64,000 nt of DNA. Origin: Telopea speciosissima. Taxonomy: Eukaryota > Streptophyta > Magnoliopsida > Proteales > Proteaceae. Numbering within the stretch: the first letter of the stretch is position 1; each line of letters begins with the position of its first letter. The position numbers and the translations under genes are program-made. The DNA is taken from contig NC_057925.1 in the NCBI RefSeq assembly GCF_018873765.1, positions 5,591,568 to 5,655,567 of the forward strand, given 5' to 3'. Of the stretch, positions 53,651-64,000 are shown in pieces. A model generated the notes under the pieces. It made no database searches and was not told the DNA's origin. It was given only the letters and a program-made list of their open reading frames with translations.

Positions 53651-54127
53651 CTAGTTATGTAGAGATAACACTCCTAAAGCATGTGTTCTACAGATAGGGC
53701 ATGTCTTTCTCTCCATAAGCCATTGCTTGATACAAACTACATGAAACTCATGGTTACATGGAGGAAGAACCCAACAGCAATCGCCTTTTTGTAAGCATTC
53801 CAGACAGATAACACAAAATTTTCTCATCCTTGTAGGGTTATCGACATCATCATTTTCTATTGCTTGTGGGAATGTACTTAATAAAGGTATAGAAACCCTA
53901 AGTTGTTGGTCTTCTTCTTCTTGCCTTCTGGGTATGTTTTTGGAAGCCATCACTGGTCTGATCTCTTCTCCCTTCATCATGACTTGATAGATGAATATGA
54001 TTAGCAGTAACACACAGGCCACAAAAAACATGAAAATATATACATAAATAAGTAGAAAATTTCCATTAGGATCATAGGATAGAGAAGGAGGAGAAGCCGA
54101 AGGAGGAAGCATAGTTGTTCTAGCCAT
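53651..54127 (-). CDS. RING-H2 (ATL-like) membrane E3 ubiquitin ligase, copy 3
   Basis: A single-exon 158-aa protein: MARTTMLPPSASPP, transmembrane helix about 25-47, a short linker with LPLLSTFP-like SIPLLSTFPQ, and a C-terminal RING-H2 with first ligand C105 and the same spacing as its paralogues (CVICLECL...CNHEFHVVC...CPIC). The charged helix region present in copies 1 and 2 is missing. All eight metal ligands are kept, so it could still act with an E2 enzyme. About 180 bp upstream a large L1 insertion begins, separating the gene from most of its ancestral promoter. That may have silenced or altered its expression. Confidence 0.85.
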   Translation of the reverse strand: MARTTMLPPSASPPSLSYDPNGNFLLIYVYIFMFFVACVLLLIIFIYQVMMKGEEIRPVMASKNIPRRQEEEDQQLRVSIPLLSTFPQAIENDDVDNPTRMRKFCVICLECLQKGDCCWVLPPCNHEFHVVCIKQWLMERKTCPICRTHALGVLSLHN

Positions 54128-54351
54128 GATTGATTTCTGTTTCTAGTTCCTACTTGAAACAAAAAATAGTTTTGTTAAGTTAGTTATTTTGTTGTAATTT
54201 TATAACAAGTAATCTAAAGCAAATTTTTAAGGACTTTAGAGAGAGTAGTACGTAAGTTGAGCTATACGAGTCCTTGTAAGAGACGGGGAGCTTCATTGAG
54301 CACTAGAAATTGTGTTTTTTTTTTTTTTTTTGATGAACAAGTTAAAACTAC

Positions 54352-54866
54352 TTAATTAAACATTATGTTTACAAGAGAAACCATATAGTCAGAGGTAGAG
54401 TGTGTAATCCTAGCATGGCGAGCCAAATTATCTACTGGCTTAAGCACTAACCTACTATGTTTCTGAATAATTATAGTCCCAAGGGAAGAGAGGGATTGGG
54501 AAATATCAAACAAAAGAGAAAACAATTCCCAGGCCTTGGGAACAGGTCTTGATCTGTAAGCCACTCCTTAACCTGTTGAGAGTCCGTCCAAATGTTTACT
54601 TGTCGACAGTCCAATGAAAGTGCCCTTTCGACCCCTGCTTTGACTCCTCGCAGCTCTGCTTCTTGTGCTGAGCCTACAAAGCCACAGTCCATTGCCGATG
54701 CCACAAGTGTATTGTTAAAAATAACCAAATAACCCCATCCACCAAAGGAGGATGAATGACAAAAGCTCCCATCCGATAGAATAAAACAGGTGTCTTTGTC
54801 AACCGAATCAATATAAAAGGAAAGAGGTCGAGCAATAGGGGATTGTGAAATGGGGGAACCCACCAC
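54352..54866 (-). pseudogene. L1 ORF2 RNase H domain
   Basis: The 131-codon frame contains CFILSDGSFCHSSSFGGWGYL, AEAELRGVKAGVERAL and WTDSQQVKEWL. The terminal HARITHS segment is found in the next frame, so there is one frameshift near 54550. Confidence 0.85.
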
Positions 54867-54978
54867 AATTGGGGCGAGGTCTGCAGGTGTTACATAAGGT
54901 CCAACAGATTCAAGAAGCCGAAGATCTGCTATTCAGCATGAAATATTATGCATTATGTGAATGGGATTGGTAGGTGTG

Positions 54979-57657
54979 TTAGTGAATGGGATTGGTAGGT
55001 GTGTTAGTGAATTGGGCTTGATTCCGGTGAATCCAAATGAAATAAAGAGTGATGCTAATAATGCTTAAGGTTGTGAGTTGGAGATCCTTACTTCCCCCAG
55101 CCTTAGTGAGGAAAGTATCAATTCCTTGAAATAAGGAAATACCTGTGATAAATTCAGTTCGGATACCCAGAGGGCCTACTGCCCAAATTCTTTTAGAGAT
55201 GGGGCAGGATAGGAACAGATGCCAGGGTGATTCAGGCTCCTCCCTACAAAGAGGGCAAAGAAAGCATTGAAGTGATTTCCACCCCAGCCTGGTTTTGGTA
55301 GGTATACCATCACAAAGTACCCACCAGAGGAAAAGTTTAAACTTGGGTGGTGTCCTAAGTTTCCAAATTGTGTTCCATAAGGGGTGAGAAAGAGTTTGAG
55401 TGGGCTGTGCCAACCAAGTAGAAAATCTTCTAATGGAAACCCTCCCCGATTTAGACCAATGGGAAAAGAGATGATTCGGATGGGGGTGTGAAGATATTGG
55501 GATTTGTAAAATATCATTACAAATAGCAGAAGGGAAAATAGCAGTGATGAGAGGGATGTTCCAGGACCGTTGGATGATGAAGTCTGAAACATAATGGTAC
55601 ATAGGATTGGGCTGCATAATTTGGTTAAGGGTGGTGAAAGATGATGAAGGGAGCCATGGATCATTCCACAGGTGTATGGCAGAGCCATCACCAACATGCC
55701 ATCGAATCATTTGTCTGAAAACAGGAAGGACATGTAGAGTGCTATTCCAGGTCCAAGTACCCCGTCCAAGTTTAGATTGTGGATTAAGGAAGGAGTGTGG
55801 GAAATATTTTGCCTTGAGAACCTTGGCCCAGAGAGAGACCAATCTCCAATTCAGTTTTAAAATAAGTGCCCTATTATGGTCCCAATGTGAACGCATGCCC
55901 AATCCCCAACTCCTCTTGGGTCGGCAAATGGAGGTCCAAGAGAGTAGAGAATGTGCCTTACAGCCCACCGGTTTGCCAGTCCAAAAGGTGGAGCTAATAG
56001 AATCCAGTCGAGCACAGACGGATTTTGGGAAAAGGAAGGTAGACATTTGGTATGTGGGAATAGAATGGAGGACATATTTAATGAGAGTTAATCTGCCTGC
56101 TTGGGACAGCAGCTTGCCATTCCAGGCCGACAGTTTCTGAGTTACTCGATCAAGAATTGGAGCAAGGGTGCGGACCTTGGAGCGATGAGGGAATAGAGTG
56201 GTGCCGAGATACCTGGAATCAGGGTTCATGTCTCCAATCTCAAGAAGTCGACAGATATCAGTCCTCATTTGTGGGGAAGTATTTGAACTAAAGAAAATGC
56301 TACTCTTAGAAGGATTAAGTTGTTGGCTAGATAGTGATTCAAAAAGGGTTAGGATGGCTTTGATAGTGTGAACATCATCCAAAGTGGCATGACAAAACAA
56401 GAGTGTGTCGTCAGCAAAGAAGAGGTGTGTAATTTCTGGTGCATGCCGAGAGATTTTGATACCCTTGAAAAGGTTAAGATCTCGATAGGTGTGTAGAAGA
56501 TGAGAAAAACATTCCATGATGAGGATGAACAGATAAGGGCTTAGGGGGCAACCTTGTCGAAGACCCCTAGATGGTGTGAAAAAATCAAAGGAGCTACCCT
56601 GGAGTTTAATGGAAAACGAACAGCGAAGTAAAGTTGAGATTAGACTGGTCCACTGGTCAAGAAATCCTAGGTATTTGAAAAGATGAAGGAGAAAACTCCA
56701 CTCTACCCGGTCATATGCCTTGGACATATCCAATTTCAAGGCCATAAAATCGGTTTTTCTTTTTTTTTTTTTTCTTTTTTAAATATTGAAAAATTTCATG
56801 TGTAATAATGATGTTATCAGAAATTTGACGACCTTTAACAAACGCCGATTGGGTCGGGGAAATGAAACAATGCAAAAGAGGTTTGAGCCTGTTGGCAAGT
56901 ATTTTAGTGAGGATCTTATAGGAAACATTACACAGACTAATAGGTCTGTAATCTTCAACCTTATTAGCCGCATGATTTTTTGGAATCAAGGCTAGAAGTG
57001 TGTGATTGACACCACAAGGAATAAAGCCATTCTGAAAAAACTGTTGAACAAAGTGCAAAACATCAGGAGAAATGGATTCCTAGCAAAAATGGTAAAAGCC
57101 AGCGGATAAGCCATCAAAACCAGGTGATTTAAAAGCTCCAATATTGAAAACGGCGGCCTTAACCTCAGTCAAGTTCGGGACGGAAGTGAGGGAGTGGAGA
57201 GACAAAGATGGCGGCAGTGGGGAAAATAGACATTCCACAAAAGATGGATCAAGTGGATGGCAAGTGGTCATGACAGATTGAAAATGAGAGGCAAACATGT
57301 GGGCCAACTCGGGGGGGGGGGGTTGGAAATAAGGTCACCCTCGAAATTTTTAAGGGCAATAATCCGATTAATGCGGAGATTTTGTTTGGCAGTGGCATGG
57401 AAAAATTTAGTATTTCGATCCCCTTCCAGGATATAAAGTTGTTTGGACTTTTGACACCAAAAAACCTCTTCGGCTCTAAGTAACTTTTCAAGAGAGGAGT
57501 AGGTATCCCGAAGGAGGGAGAGAATCTCCGAAGAAGGGGGAGATGCTTCCAGTGAATTAATGGTTGTGGTTAACTCAGTTTTGAGTGAATCCAGCCGACC
57601 AAAGACACATGAATTCCAGTTTTTCAATTTAAAAGATATACCATTGAGTTTCTCCAT
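54979..57657 (-). pseudogene. L1 ORF2 reverse transcriptase and zinc domain
   Basis: Segments 57657-57268, 57307-57080, 57058-56711 and 56745-54979 make one RT. It contains KSPGFDGLSAGFY, VEDYRPISLCNVSYKI, SAFVKGRQISDNI, LDMSKAYDRVEW, GLRQGCPLSPYLF and the catalytic HLFFADDTLLF. The zinc-binding domain follows (FLCPLCREEPESPWHLFLSCP). A poly-A expansion near 56760-56785 (QYLKKKK...) causes one frameshift. A G-run at 57311-57322 causes another. Confidence 0.9.
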
Positions 57658-58487
57658 CAGATCCGAAGATGGGCACTTCCCCCATTCAGAGTTAACAAAA
57701 CGTTTGAAATCAGGATGAGTGGTCCAAGCCTGTTGAAAATGGAAAAGTTTTTTAAAAGATGGTATAGGGGGGTGGTATTCAACATCAAGGGATTATGGTC
57801 AGAGCCTAAGGCAGGATGGAGTTGTAGAGTAGCCATAGACCAAAAGGAAGACCATTGCCTGGACATAAAACATCTGTCAAGATGTTCGAAAACACAATTC
57901 GGTGGTTTGCGTTTATTTCGCCAGGTGTACCACCCCGAGGTAGGGCGTAACTCCTCCAACTCCAAGTTAGACAGGAGGGACAAAAGGGCAGAGGCCGAGG
58001 GGGAAGGAGTGGTAAAAGGGGTACCACCAAATTTATCATCGCCTGACAAAATTTCATTAAAATCTCCCATGAGCAGAAATGGACAAGAAAGAGAAGATAA
58101 AAAACCATGCAAAGCGGAGCAAAACGAGAGCCGAGATTGGGGTTGGGGAGGACTATAGATGCAAACCAAGCACCACCGGGTGTTGAGGGCATGGTCTGTA
58201 AAGAAAGCAGCAAGGATTCTATCCATTGACACAGTCTGAGTAACCATTAAACCAGGCTTCCCCAAAAGCCACAGACCCCCACTAAGTCCCTTTGAGCCAG
58301 AGCTACCCAGGAAGCCAAGGGTAGAAAGATTTCTTAAAGATCGTGGAAGGACTGAAACATCAGGTAAACACAGTTTGGTTTCGCAGAGAAATAGCAAATC
58401 AGGTTTACATTTGTTAAAAACATGCTTTAAACCATGGCAAGTAGCTTTGGTCCGAAGACCTCGAACATTCCAACTACATATAATCAT
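57657..58487 (-). pseudogene. L1 ORF2 endonuclease domain
   Basis: The 276-codon frame starts MIICSWNVRGLRTKAT and contains CETKLCLPDVS, LMGDFNEILSGDD and GSDHNPLML. These are the catalytic blocks of apurinic-type endonucleases in L1 elements. All are intact. The frame ends at an overlap with the next ORF2 segment, implying a frameshift near 57700. Confidence 0.88.
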
Positions 58488-58490
58488 AAT

Positions 58491-59149
58491 TTACAAAGAT
58501 GTGCGATTTGACCAAGAGAGAAAAAAACAGCAATGGAATAAGAGCGCAGTAAAAACACACATAAAAGAGAAAAGAGCTCTAATAGGGTTGAGAGATAATA
58601 CCGACGTGGATGGTTTGTTTGGATCTCCACAGGGACGGCTTGCAACTACCTGGTGCTCATCAATAGCTTCAGATACCTGGATAGATCTTTTCTTTTGGGC
58701 TTTTAGATGAAACTCCTTGTCAGATTGTAACTCACAGAGCCAAGAACAAAGCTTGGAAGACAACTCTGTAGGTGAATCAATCAGCTTGATTATGTCAGAT
58801 GAGAAATTTTGGAGTATGTCCAATTCAGCTTGGTCTTCAGATCCCAGAAACTCAAAGGGGTTTTCCTGCCTTTTTCGTTTGGGTTTGGGTTTCTTGGAGG
58901 AAGTAGGCCTTTTCCCTTTAGACTTTAGCTTGGATGCAGTGCTCTTGCATGGCCCGAACCCGAAGCAGAAGAAGTAGAGGAGCTTGACATCTTGGTTGGG
59001 GTTTTGGGACTCAGGCCAGACTTAGACACCTCTGAACAATCCGAACCAAATGCAGCCCGGTGATGTAAAGGTTTGAGAGGTACAGATACCTTGGGACGCA
59101 CTTTGTGCTTCTTACAACAACTTTTGCAACAATTTACAATCTTCACCAC
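58491..59149 (-). pseudogene. L1 ORF1-like region
   Basis: Two frames (59149-58925, then 58823-58491, joined by a frameshift) give a Cys/Lys-rich start (VNCCKSCCKKHKVRPK), a Ser-rich stretch and an acidic/basic tail. No RRM or CCHC knuckle typical of plant L1 ORF1 is clear, so the 5' end may be partly missing or diverged. Confidence 0.45.
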
Positions 59150-59156
59150 AATTGTG

Positions 59157-59508
59157 CCGTTTTTTTATTGATTGGTTTTCTTGGCCAACCGTTAGCCAAT
59201 CATTTGCTTGAAACAGAATTTTATACTATCCATTTGGGTAAGGGTGTCAACTGATACCACATACCATATATCTTATATGGTACCGAATAAATTCGATATG
59301 GTATTGGTATGAGATATATGTATCTAGTTGGTATTCGGTACGGTATCAGTATGGACAAAACGGTAAAAATAAACCAGACCATACCATATACCTGTACCAA
59401 ATAGATACAATACGGAATCAATATGAAATACCTATATTGATCGATATTCAATAGGGTAATGTACAATGTATCATACCGAATACCAAATCCCATACCGTTG
59501 GAACCTTA
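59157..59508. repeat. Ancestral upstream region of RING copy 3, with hAT-like MITE
   Basis: 59157-59238 matches the region upstream of copy 2 (ggttttcttggccaacc, ttagccaatcat, actatccattt). 59239-59508 holds the same taagggtgtcaact MITE as 51467. It was cut off from RING copy 3 by the L1 insertion. Confidence 0.7.
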
Positions 59509-59725
59509 GGGGCTAGCTGAATTGACAAGGACCAACATCTCACAATTAAGAGTTTGGATCCGGGGATGGATGGGGATAGATCCACACCCTCCATGGGCTG
59601 TGGGACCCACATAAGACCCACAGCCATGGATCTGTTCCATCATTCCCACATGAAAACAGGATCCAGAATCCACAATTAAGAGGTCATGAGTTCAACTATC
59701 CTTGCTGGTTAAACAAAAAATTCTA
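59509..59725 (+). mobile_element. tRNA-like SINE candidate, copy 2
   Basis: It is the same A-box and B-box-like words as at 51668 (gctagctgaattgacaagga, gagtttggatccg), followed by a gtgggacccac segment. A second B-box-like aggtcatgagttcaactatcc follows near 59683. The two copies are paralogous. Confidence 0.45.
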
Positions 59726-61231
59726 ATTGCAATTAAGAAGAAGTGGTCTCACAACATCTCGTAAAACTTTGTCTATCATTACCTAACTCGCTGCCATGGT
59801 GACACAATGAGGTGTCCACAACCCTCTGGTTGGCCAAGCGGAAAGCTTTCCTCAAATTTATTATTTTACTGTAAACTTGAACAAGCCTGCCTACCGTTGT
59901 TGACATGTTGCATTAGTGGTCTGGTCTGATTTCGGCCCGGCCTAACTAGCCCGATGTGCAAAATGGACCAGTTTTTGTTTTATCCTAAACCAACAAGCAT
60001 CTAGAAGCGTCCATCTTCGGACATGAATTCTTGCTCAAAGAACACCTGAATCGGAAATTGCTTCTCTTTACCTGCACAAATTGAAGCAGAATAGCACACA
60101 CGCAGAGAATTGTTTAAGAATCCAACCGGAAATCTAATTTTTCTCCATTCACTTGATTTTATAGTTGTTTGACCACTGAAGGATATATAGCAGGTATTCT
60201 TTCCTTCAAAGCCTTCTATTTCTCTCTTGGAATCTCATACTTACCGTGGTAGACTTCTAAATTTTATGCTTTATCTAGCTACCAGGTAGTTCTTTTTAGC
60301 TTGTTTGTCCCATTATTGGACTTCTCTCTCTCTATCTCAACCCCAGATTGTTTCTCTATTATTTGTAGAACAGGTTCTGTTCTTTCTCCCCAACTTTTCT
60401 GTTCAATTCCTTTTTTTTGGTCCCCATTGAATGTATTCCATTTCAAAGTTTGTGTTACTATTAAAGTTCCTTTTTGGTTCACTGCTTTTGGAATCTCAGA
60501 AATGTAAAAATAGTAACTTGCTGAATTATGCACTGCATCTGCATGTGATATTTGGAACATTCATCCATTTTGAATTTTTTTTTCTCTTGCCCTTTTTTCA
60601 TATCGTTAAATGATAAGATGCTTGCGGAGGACCCAATGATCAAAACCATCTAAAGAGTTATACCTCTTCTCCCGGATTTTAAATGGGTGATTGCCAGCAG
60701 AGAAGAAGGTGCGTTTGTTTGATCGTTTTCATGCCTGTATATGATAATCATACCCAGAGCTGATTGAACTAGTAATTATTGAAGGGAGAATTGAAAGAGA
60801 AACTTTTTCTTTTGTCTGTATCTGATAATCATGCCCAAAGCTGATTGAACTAGTAATTAAATGTTTATCAATCCAAAAAAAATAAAAAAAGTAATTATTG
60901 AAGGGAGAAATAAAAGAGAATCTGTATTTTATGTATTCGTGTATGTGAGTTATCATGGGAAGAGTAAATGAAGATGAACTTGTACCCGGACAAAAAAAAA
61001 AGAAAATTTAGACAAACAGAAGCATATTTAAGTTTCAATGATTTATTAATAATAATATGTACATGGATAATGGCAATTCGTGCATGGGTATGTATTTTAG
61101 AGTATGAGTAGCTAGAAAGTTTTTATGATTATATGTGTGGGACATGAGTTTATGGTATACTTGTTGATTAGTTGTGTACTTGATGTGATCAGTTGTGAAG
61201 AGCTGCGCTTATACCTCCTTGCTATGTCAAC
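59726..61231 (+). other. OTU gene upstream region
   Basis: This is presumed promoter and 5' UTR, possibly with a non-coding first exon. Two similar blocks of about 85 bp lie in tandem at about 60730-60810 and 60814-60905 (ctgtatmtgataatcat...agctgattgaactagtaatta). The second block is interrupted by a 33-bp A-rich insert flanked by gtaatta. An upstream ATG at 61223 opens a four-codon frame overlapping the main start. Confidence 0.5.
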
Positions 61232-63906
61232 ATGTTAAGTTTATCGCCCATCATTACATGCACGAGTAATAAAGCCCACCTTAGTGGGCATGCTAGAAAG
61301 CAAATGACTTCTCAAGTTTGTGCTATGATGTCTCACTCACAATCAAGTACATGCTGTTTTCATTTCCATGCTGGTCACTCCCAACTTAGATATGCTGATT
61401 TGACCATCTCTGGGAACTTTTGTTCCCACACACGAAGGTGCAACTGTCTTTCAGCTGGTTCTGCATTTTCCAAATGGAGTAGAAACTGGCATCCAGTAAC
61501 TGTCAAAAGCTCAGAAAATTCTATAGGGCAACAGTTGACATACCCTTCATCACCGTGTCAAAACATTAGTTTAAGACTTTTGGTGGCAAAACAAGAAATG
61601 TATACCAAAGGCAGGTGGTATTTTAGACCCACATCTTTGTTGCGAGGAGGTGCCTTTGCAGGGCTGATTTTTGGCTTGTTGGTTTGCTTTGCAAGTTTCA
61701 ATCCAGTATATGCTGAAGTGGCCAAAAGGAAGAAGGATAATGCGTATTGTGAGTCTTCCATGACCAGTTCACATGGAAAGAAAGTTTACACTGACTACTC
61801 CATCACAGGTTAGTAATGTCTTCTTATCTTGGCTTTTATCAGAAGTGGATTGTGAGTCTTCCATGACCAGTGCACATGGAAAGAAAGTTTACACTGACTA
61901 CTCCATCACAGGTGAGTAATATCTTCTTATCTTGACTTTATCAGCAGTTGATTTATCTCTTGTTTGATGCAGGCATACCTGGAGATGGGAGATGTTTGTT
62001 CCGCTCAGTGGCGCATGGTGCTTGTCTAAGATCTGGTAAACCATCTCCTAGTGAGAGTCTCCAAAGAGAACTAGCAGATGAATTGCGAGCCAGAGTATGT
62101 TTTCTATGTCCGCTCTTCTAATGATGAGCTGAATTGAATCAATTTTTATAGAGATGTTCTTTTTATGAGAACTAAGTGGGTAGTTAGTGGATCACCATAT
62201 GAGGATGTGCTTAAAGGTCATGGTGCCAAGTGTCATCACCACACAGTTTTTACATAGGAAGGTGGCATTGCAAATTGTTTCATGTTGTTTCTGGGTTAGC
62301 TGTATTTAATTGTTGTGGACTCAAAACTTAAATGTGTTATATTAACAAAGGAAGGGGAAGGAGAGACTTAGATCAGTTAGATATGTACTGACCGAAGGCC
62401 TTTTTTGCCCAACAGTACCTCAATATAGACCTTACAAACTCAGACAAGTAAGCATTTGCTTAAATATTGGGTGTTGCCTCCATTATAGCTCAGGCACAAA
62501 AGGGTTTTAAACTCACGACCTATCATCACTTAACAATGAAAATTTTATCCAAGAAAGATTGTATCTTTTGAATGTTTTGTGTTGCCACTGGTTGAGCCTT
62601 TTCTGATGAAATCAGCAACTCAAATGTAGAATTTTTTAATCCAAGATTGGTTGTTTAACCATTGAGCCAATGTTGTCAGGAAGCCTATGTGAGTGACCCT
62701 CTGCAATAGGGGTGGGCTGCCTAGTACCTTAACATGTTGTGCGTGTCGTCTATTCAGCTGTCTTAGCTCACTGGTAGGGCATGTGTTTTTATACCACGTG
62801 TATGACACATACAGTGTGCATTACAACAGTAAATACAACTAGTGAAGGAGCATATAACATCATAGTTGTCACGGCATCTGGGTGACCCAAGGCAGTGGAG
62901 AGGATCCAAAAGCAAGGCGACGCCAACTAGGCATACAAGGCGCCCGCCTAGGCGACCAAGGTGCCTGGATAAATTAGAATTTTTTTTTTCACTTTACAGT
63001 TAGAAGTAATCAATCTAAAGCATATGCACAATAGGTAATTGTCACGTGGGTAAATGCTTAGGTTCCTAGGCAAGTGTGTTATTGACATCACTAAGCCTGT
63101 GTTGTTTAGCCTCTTTTGGAGTGGCTGGTTGCTTATGCATGCTTAGGAATTGCCTTGCCAAATCTTGACATCAGGTATACCATTTTCTGGTGAGATCAGT
63201 GAATAGATGTACAGGAGTGTTGAGCCATGGCTACCAATCAACAATAAAAGCACTTACTCATTTACTTAAAATTTGGGGAAAGAACAGGGTTATACTGTTT
63301 AAATTGTGGGCATTGACTCAAGTTGAAACTGGTTTTACTCAATATAGGCCCTTACCAATACGACAAGTTGATAATTCTGTGAATATTATAGGAATTTGTA
63401 ACTAGAGAGATCCTTATTTTTAGTTTGCTCTTGTGGATAACTTAAGAAAATTTTCAATTATGCAAGTATTTTTACAACTGCTTGAGCTAATGTTGTCACT
63501 TTTACCTTTTACAGGTTGCAGATGAGTTTGTCAATAGACGAGAAGAGACGGAATGGTTAGTTTGCTAAATCCCATCTTTTCTAGTTACCAAGGTCACAGT
63601 TTTTCTTCCCTAGCAGACTGGTTTGCTCATATGATTATTTGATTGCTCTGGAGTCTAGCTATCTGCTTGGCCAGCCTTGAAAACCCTGGAGATTGGTGGC
63701 TTTGAAATCTGATGTTCATCTTATGCGAAGGAGCTTGAAATTGACTCACTTTTTTAAATTTATCCTTGGATGGGTATTTATTTGATCAAACAAATATTTT
63801 TTTACAGGTTCGTTGAAGGTGATTTCGACACATATGTTTCACAAATCAGGAAGCCATCTGTATGGGGAGGTGAACCTGAGTTGTTCATGGCATCACATGT
63901 TCTCCG
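61232..63906 (+). CDS. OTU4: OTU-domain cysteine protease (deubiquitinase), 5' part, runs off the window
   Basis: Exons: 61232-61808, 61973-62094, 63515-63555 and 63808-63906, joined in frame at GT-AG sites. The next exon is beyond the window. The N-terminal 135 residues are Ser/Cys/His-rich without a domain. A hydrophobic segment (AFAGLIFGLLVCFASF, about 141-156) is followed by HGKKVYTDYSI and the OTU domain. The catalytic loop GIPGDGRCLFRSVAHG gives D197 and C200. Then come ELADELRARVADEF, EWFVEGDFDTYV and VWGGEPELFMASHVL. The catalytic His lies downstream, outside the window. The blocks match my recollection of Arabidopsis At3g57810 (OTU4), hence the tentative symbol. OTU enzymes remove ubiquitin from proteins. 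The start ATG is the first long in-frame one; earlier non-coding exons cannot be excluded. The end of exon 1 is tandemly duplicated. Confidence 0.88.
61747..61951 (+). repeat. 103-bp tandem duplication across the OTU exon 1 donor
   Basis: 61747-61849 and 61850-61951 are almost identical. Each contains the coding text for CESSMTS.HGKKVYTDYSIT and its own 5' splice site (GTTAGT at 61809, GTGAGT at 61912). The first donor keeps the OTU frame. Using only the second donor would read a TAG stop at 61811-61813. Confidence 0.9.
62095..63514 (+). other. OTU intron 2, with TE debris
   Basis: A 1.4-kb intron. Near 62755 a tRNA-like A-box word (tagctcactggtagggc) appears without a matching fold. Near 62875-62960 there is a ggcgacgcc/cctaggcgacc-rich patch related to patches at 42395 and 39990. 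Nothing intact is present. Confidence 0.4.
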
Positions 63907-64000
63907 GTAAATCTGCTACTTGTTTTTTTTTTCAATCATTTAGGGAAGGTGAAATGTGGGTCTGTTTCAGATTTTATATTACATTTTGAACTTATCCTAC

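Larger units (their letters stand above)
54315..59149 (-). mobile_element. Nearly full-length L1 LINE (4.8 kb)
   Basis: The target duplication aattgtg is at 54308-54314 and 59150-59156, and the poly(A) tail appears as T18 or so at 54315. The interrupted host sequence rejoins perfectly to the paralogous upstream region of RING copy 2 (aaattgtgccgtt at about 51353-51365). Reading right to left, there is an N-terminal basic/Ser-rich ORF (59149-58491), then ORF2 with endonuclease, RT, zinc domain and RNase H. Few frame lesions suggest a fairly recent insertion. Confidence 0.93.

Noticed and set aside
55176..58213. Additional long frames on both strands within the L1
   Set aside because: They are shadows of the endonuclease and RT coding frames in other registers.
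62755..62800. tRNA-like A box in OTU intron 2
   Set aside because: Only the A-box word matches; no B box at proper distance and no fold.

Overview
The window is nuclear DNA of a flowering plant. Genes are split by canonical GT-AG introns, and the intergenic and intronic DNA is full of plant-type transposons: Ty1/copia elements with an initiator-Met-tRNA primer site, L1 and RTE LINEs, Au-type SINEs and hAT- and MULE-like MITEs. It does not look like a grass, but the species cannot be named from the sequence. By splice-junction reading I resolved two complete multi-exon genes, one partial multi-exon gene running off the right edge, and three tandem intronless genes.

Left part (1-11.6 kb): a four-exon cornichon-homologue gene (CNIH, ER cargo receptor) on the minus strand, CDS 11575 to 1214, giving 150 aa. 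Its introns carry copia debris, including an element whose gag is split by an Au SINE. 11.6-17.6 kb is a transposon-rich spacer (MULE-like MITE, 5'-truncated L1, RTE tail, foldback repeat) between the divergently oriented CNIH and MurD genes.

Centre (17.6-41.9 kb): the most notable gene, a nuclear MurD (UDP-N-acetylmuramoyl-L-alanine:D-glutamate ligase) of 13 exons and 512 codons. It has an N-terminal extension like a plastid transit peptide, and all recognisable Mur-ligase motifs are intact. A CDS of about 1.5 kb is spread over 24.3 kb because introns 5, 9 and 10 absorbed transposons. Intron 10 holds a three-level nest, each level with its own target-site duplication: a hAT-like DNA element, a copia element inside it, and a non-coding LTR element inside that.

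Right part (42-64 kb): a copia LTR and an RTE LINE split by an L1 insertion, foldback repeats, then three tandem minus-strand genes for small membrane-anchored RING-H2 (ATL-like) proteins. The spacers between them share a duplicated unit that includes copia RNase H fragments, and a nearly complete 4.8 kb L1 sits just upstream of the third copy. The window ends inside an OTU-family cysteine protease (deubiquitinase) gene whose first exon-intron junction is tandemly duplicated.

The genes do not form a pathway together. MurD belongs to the plastid peptidoglycan-precursor route, CNIH to ER-Golgi cargo export, and the RING-H2 and OTU genes to ubiquitin conjugation and deconjugation. All coordinates come from reading the sequence by eye; no alignment or database search was run.
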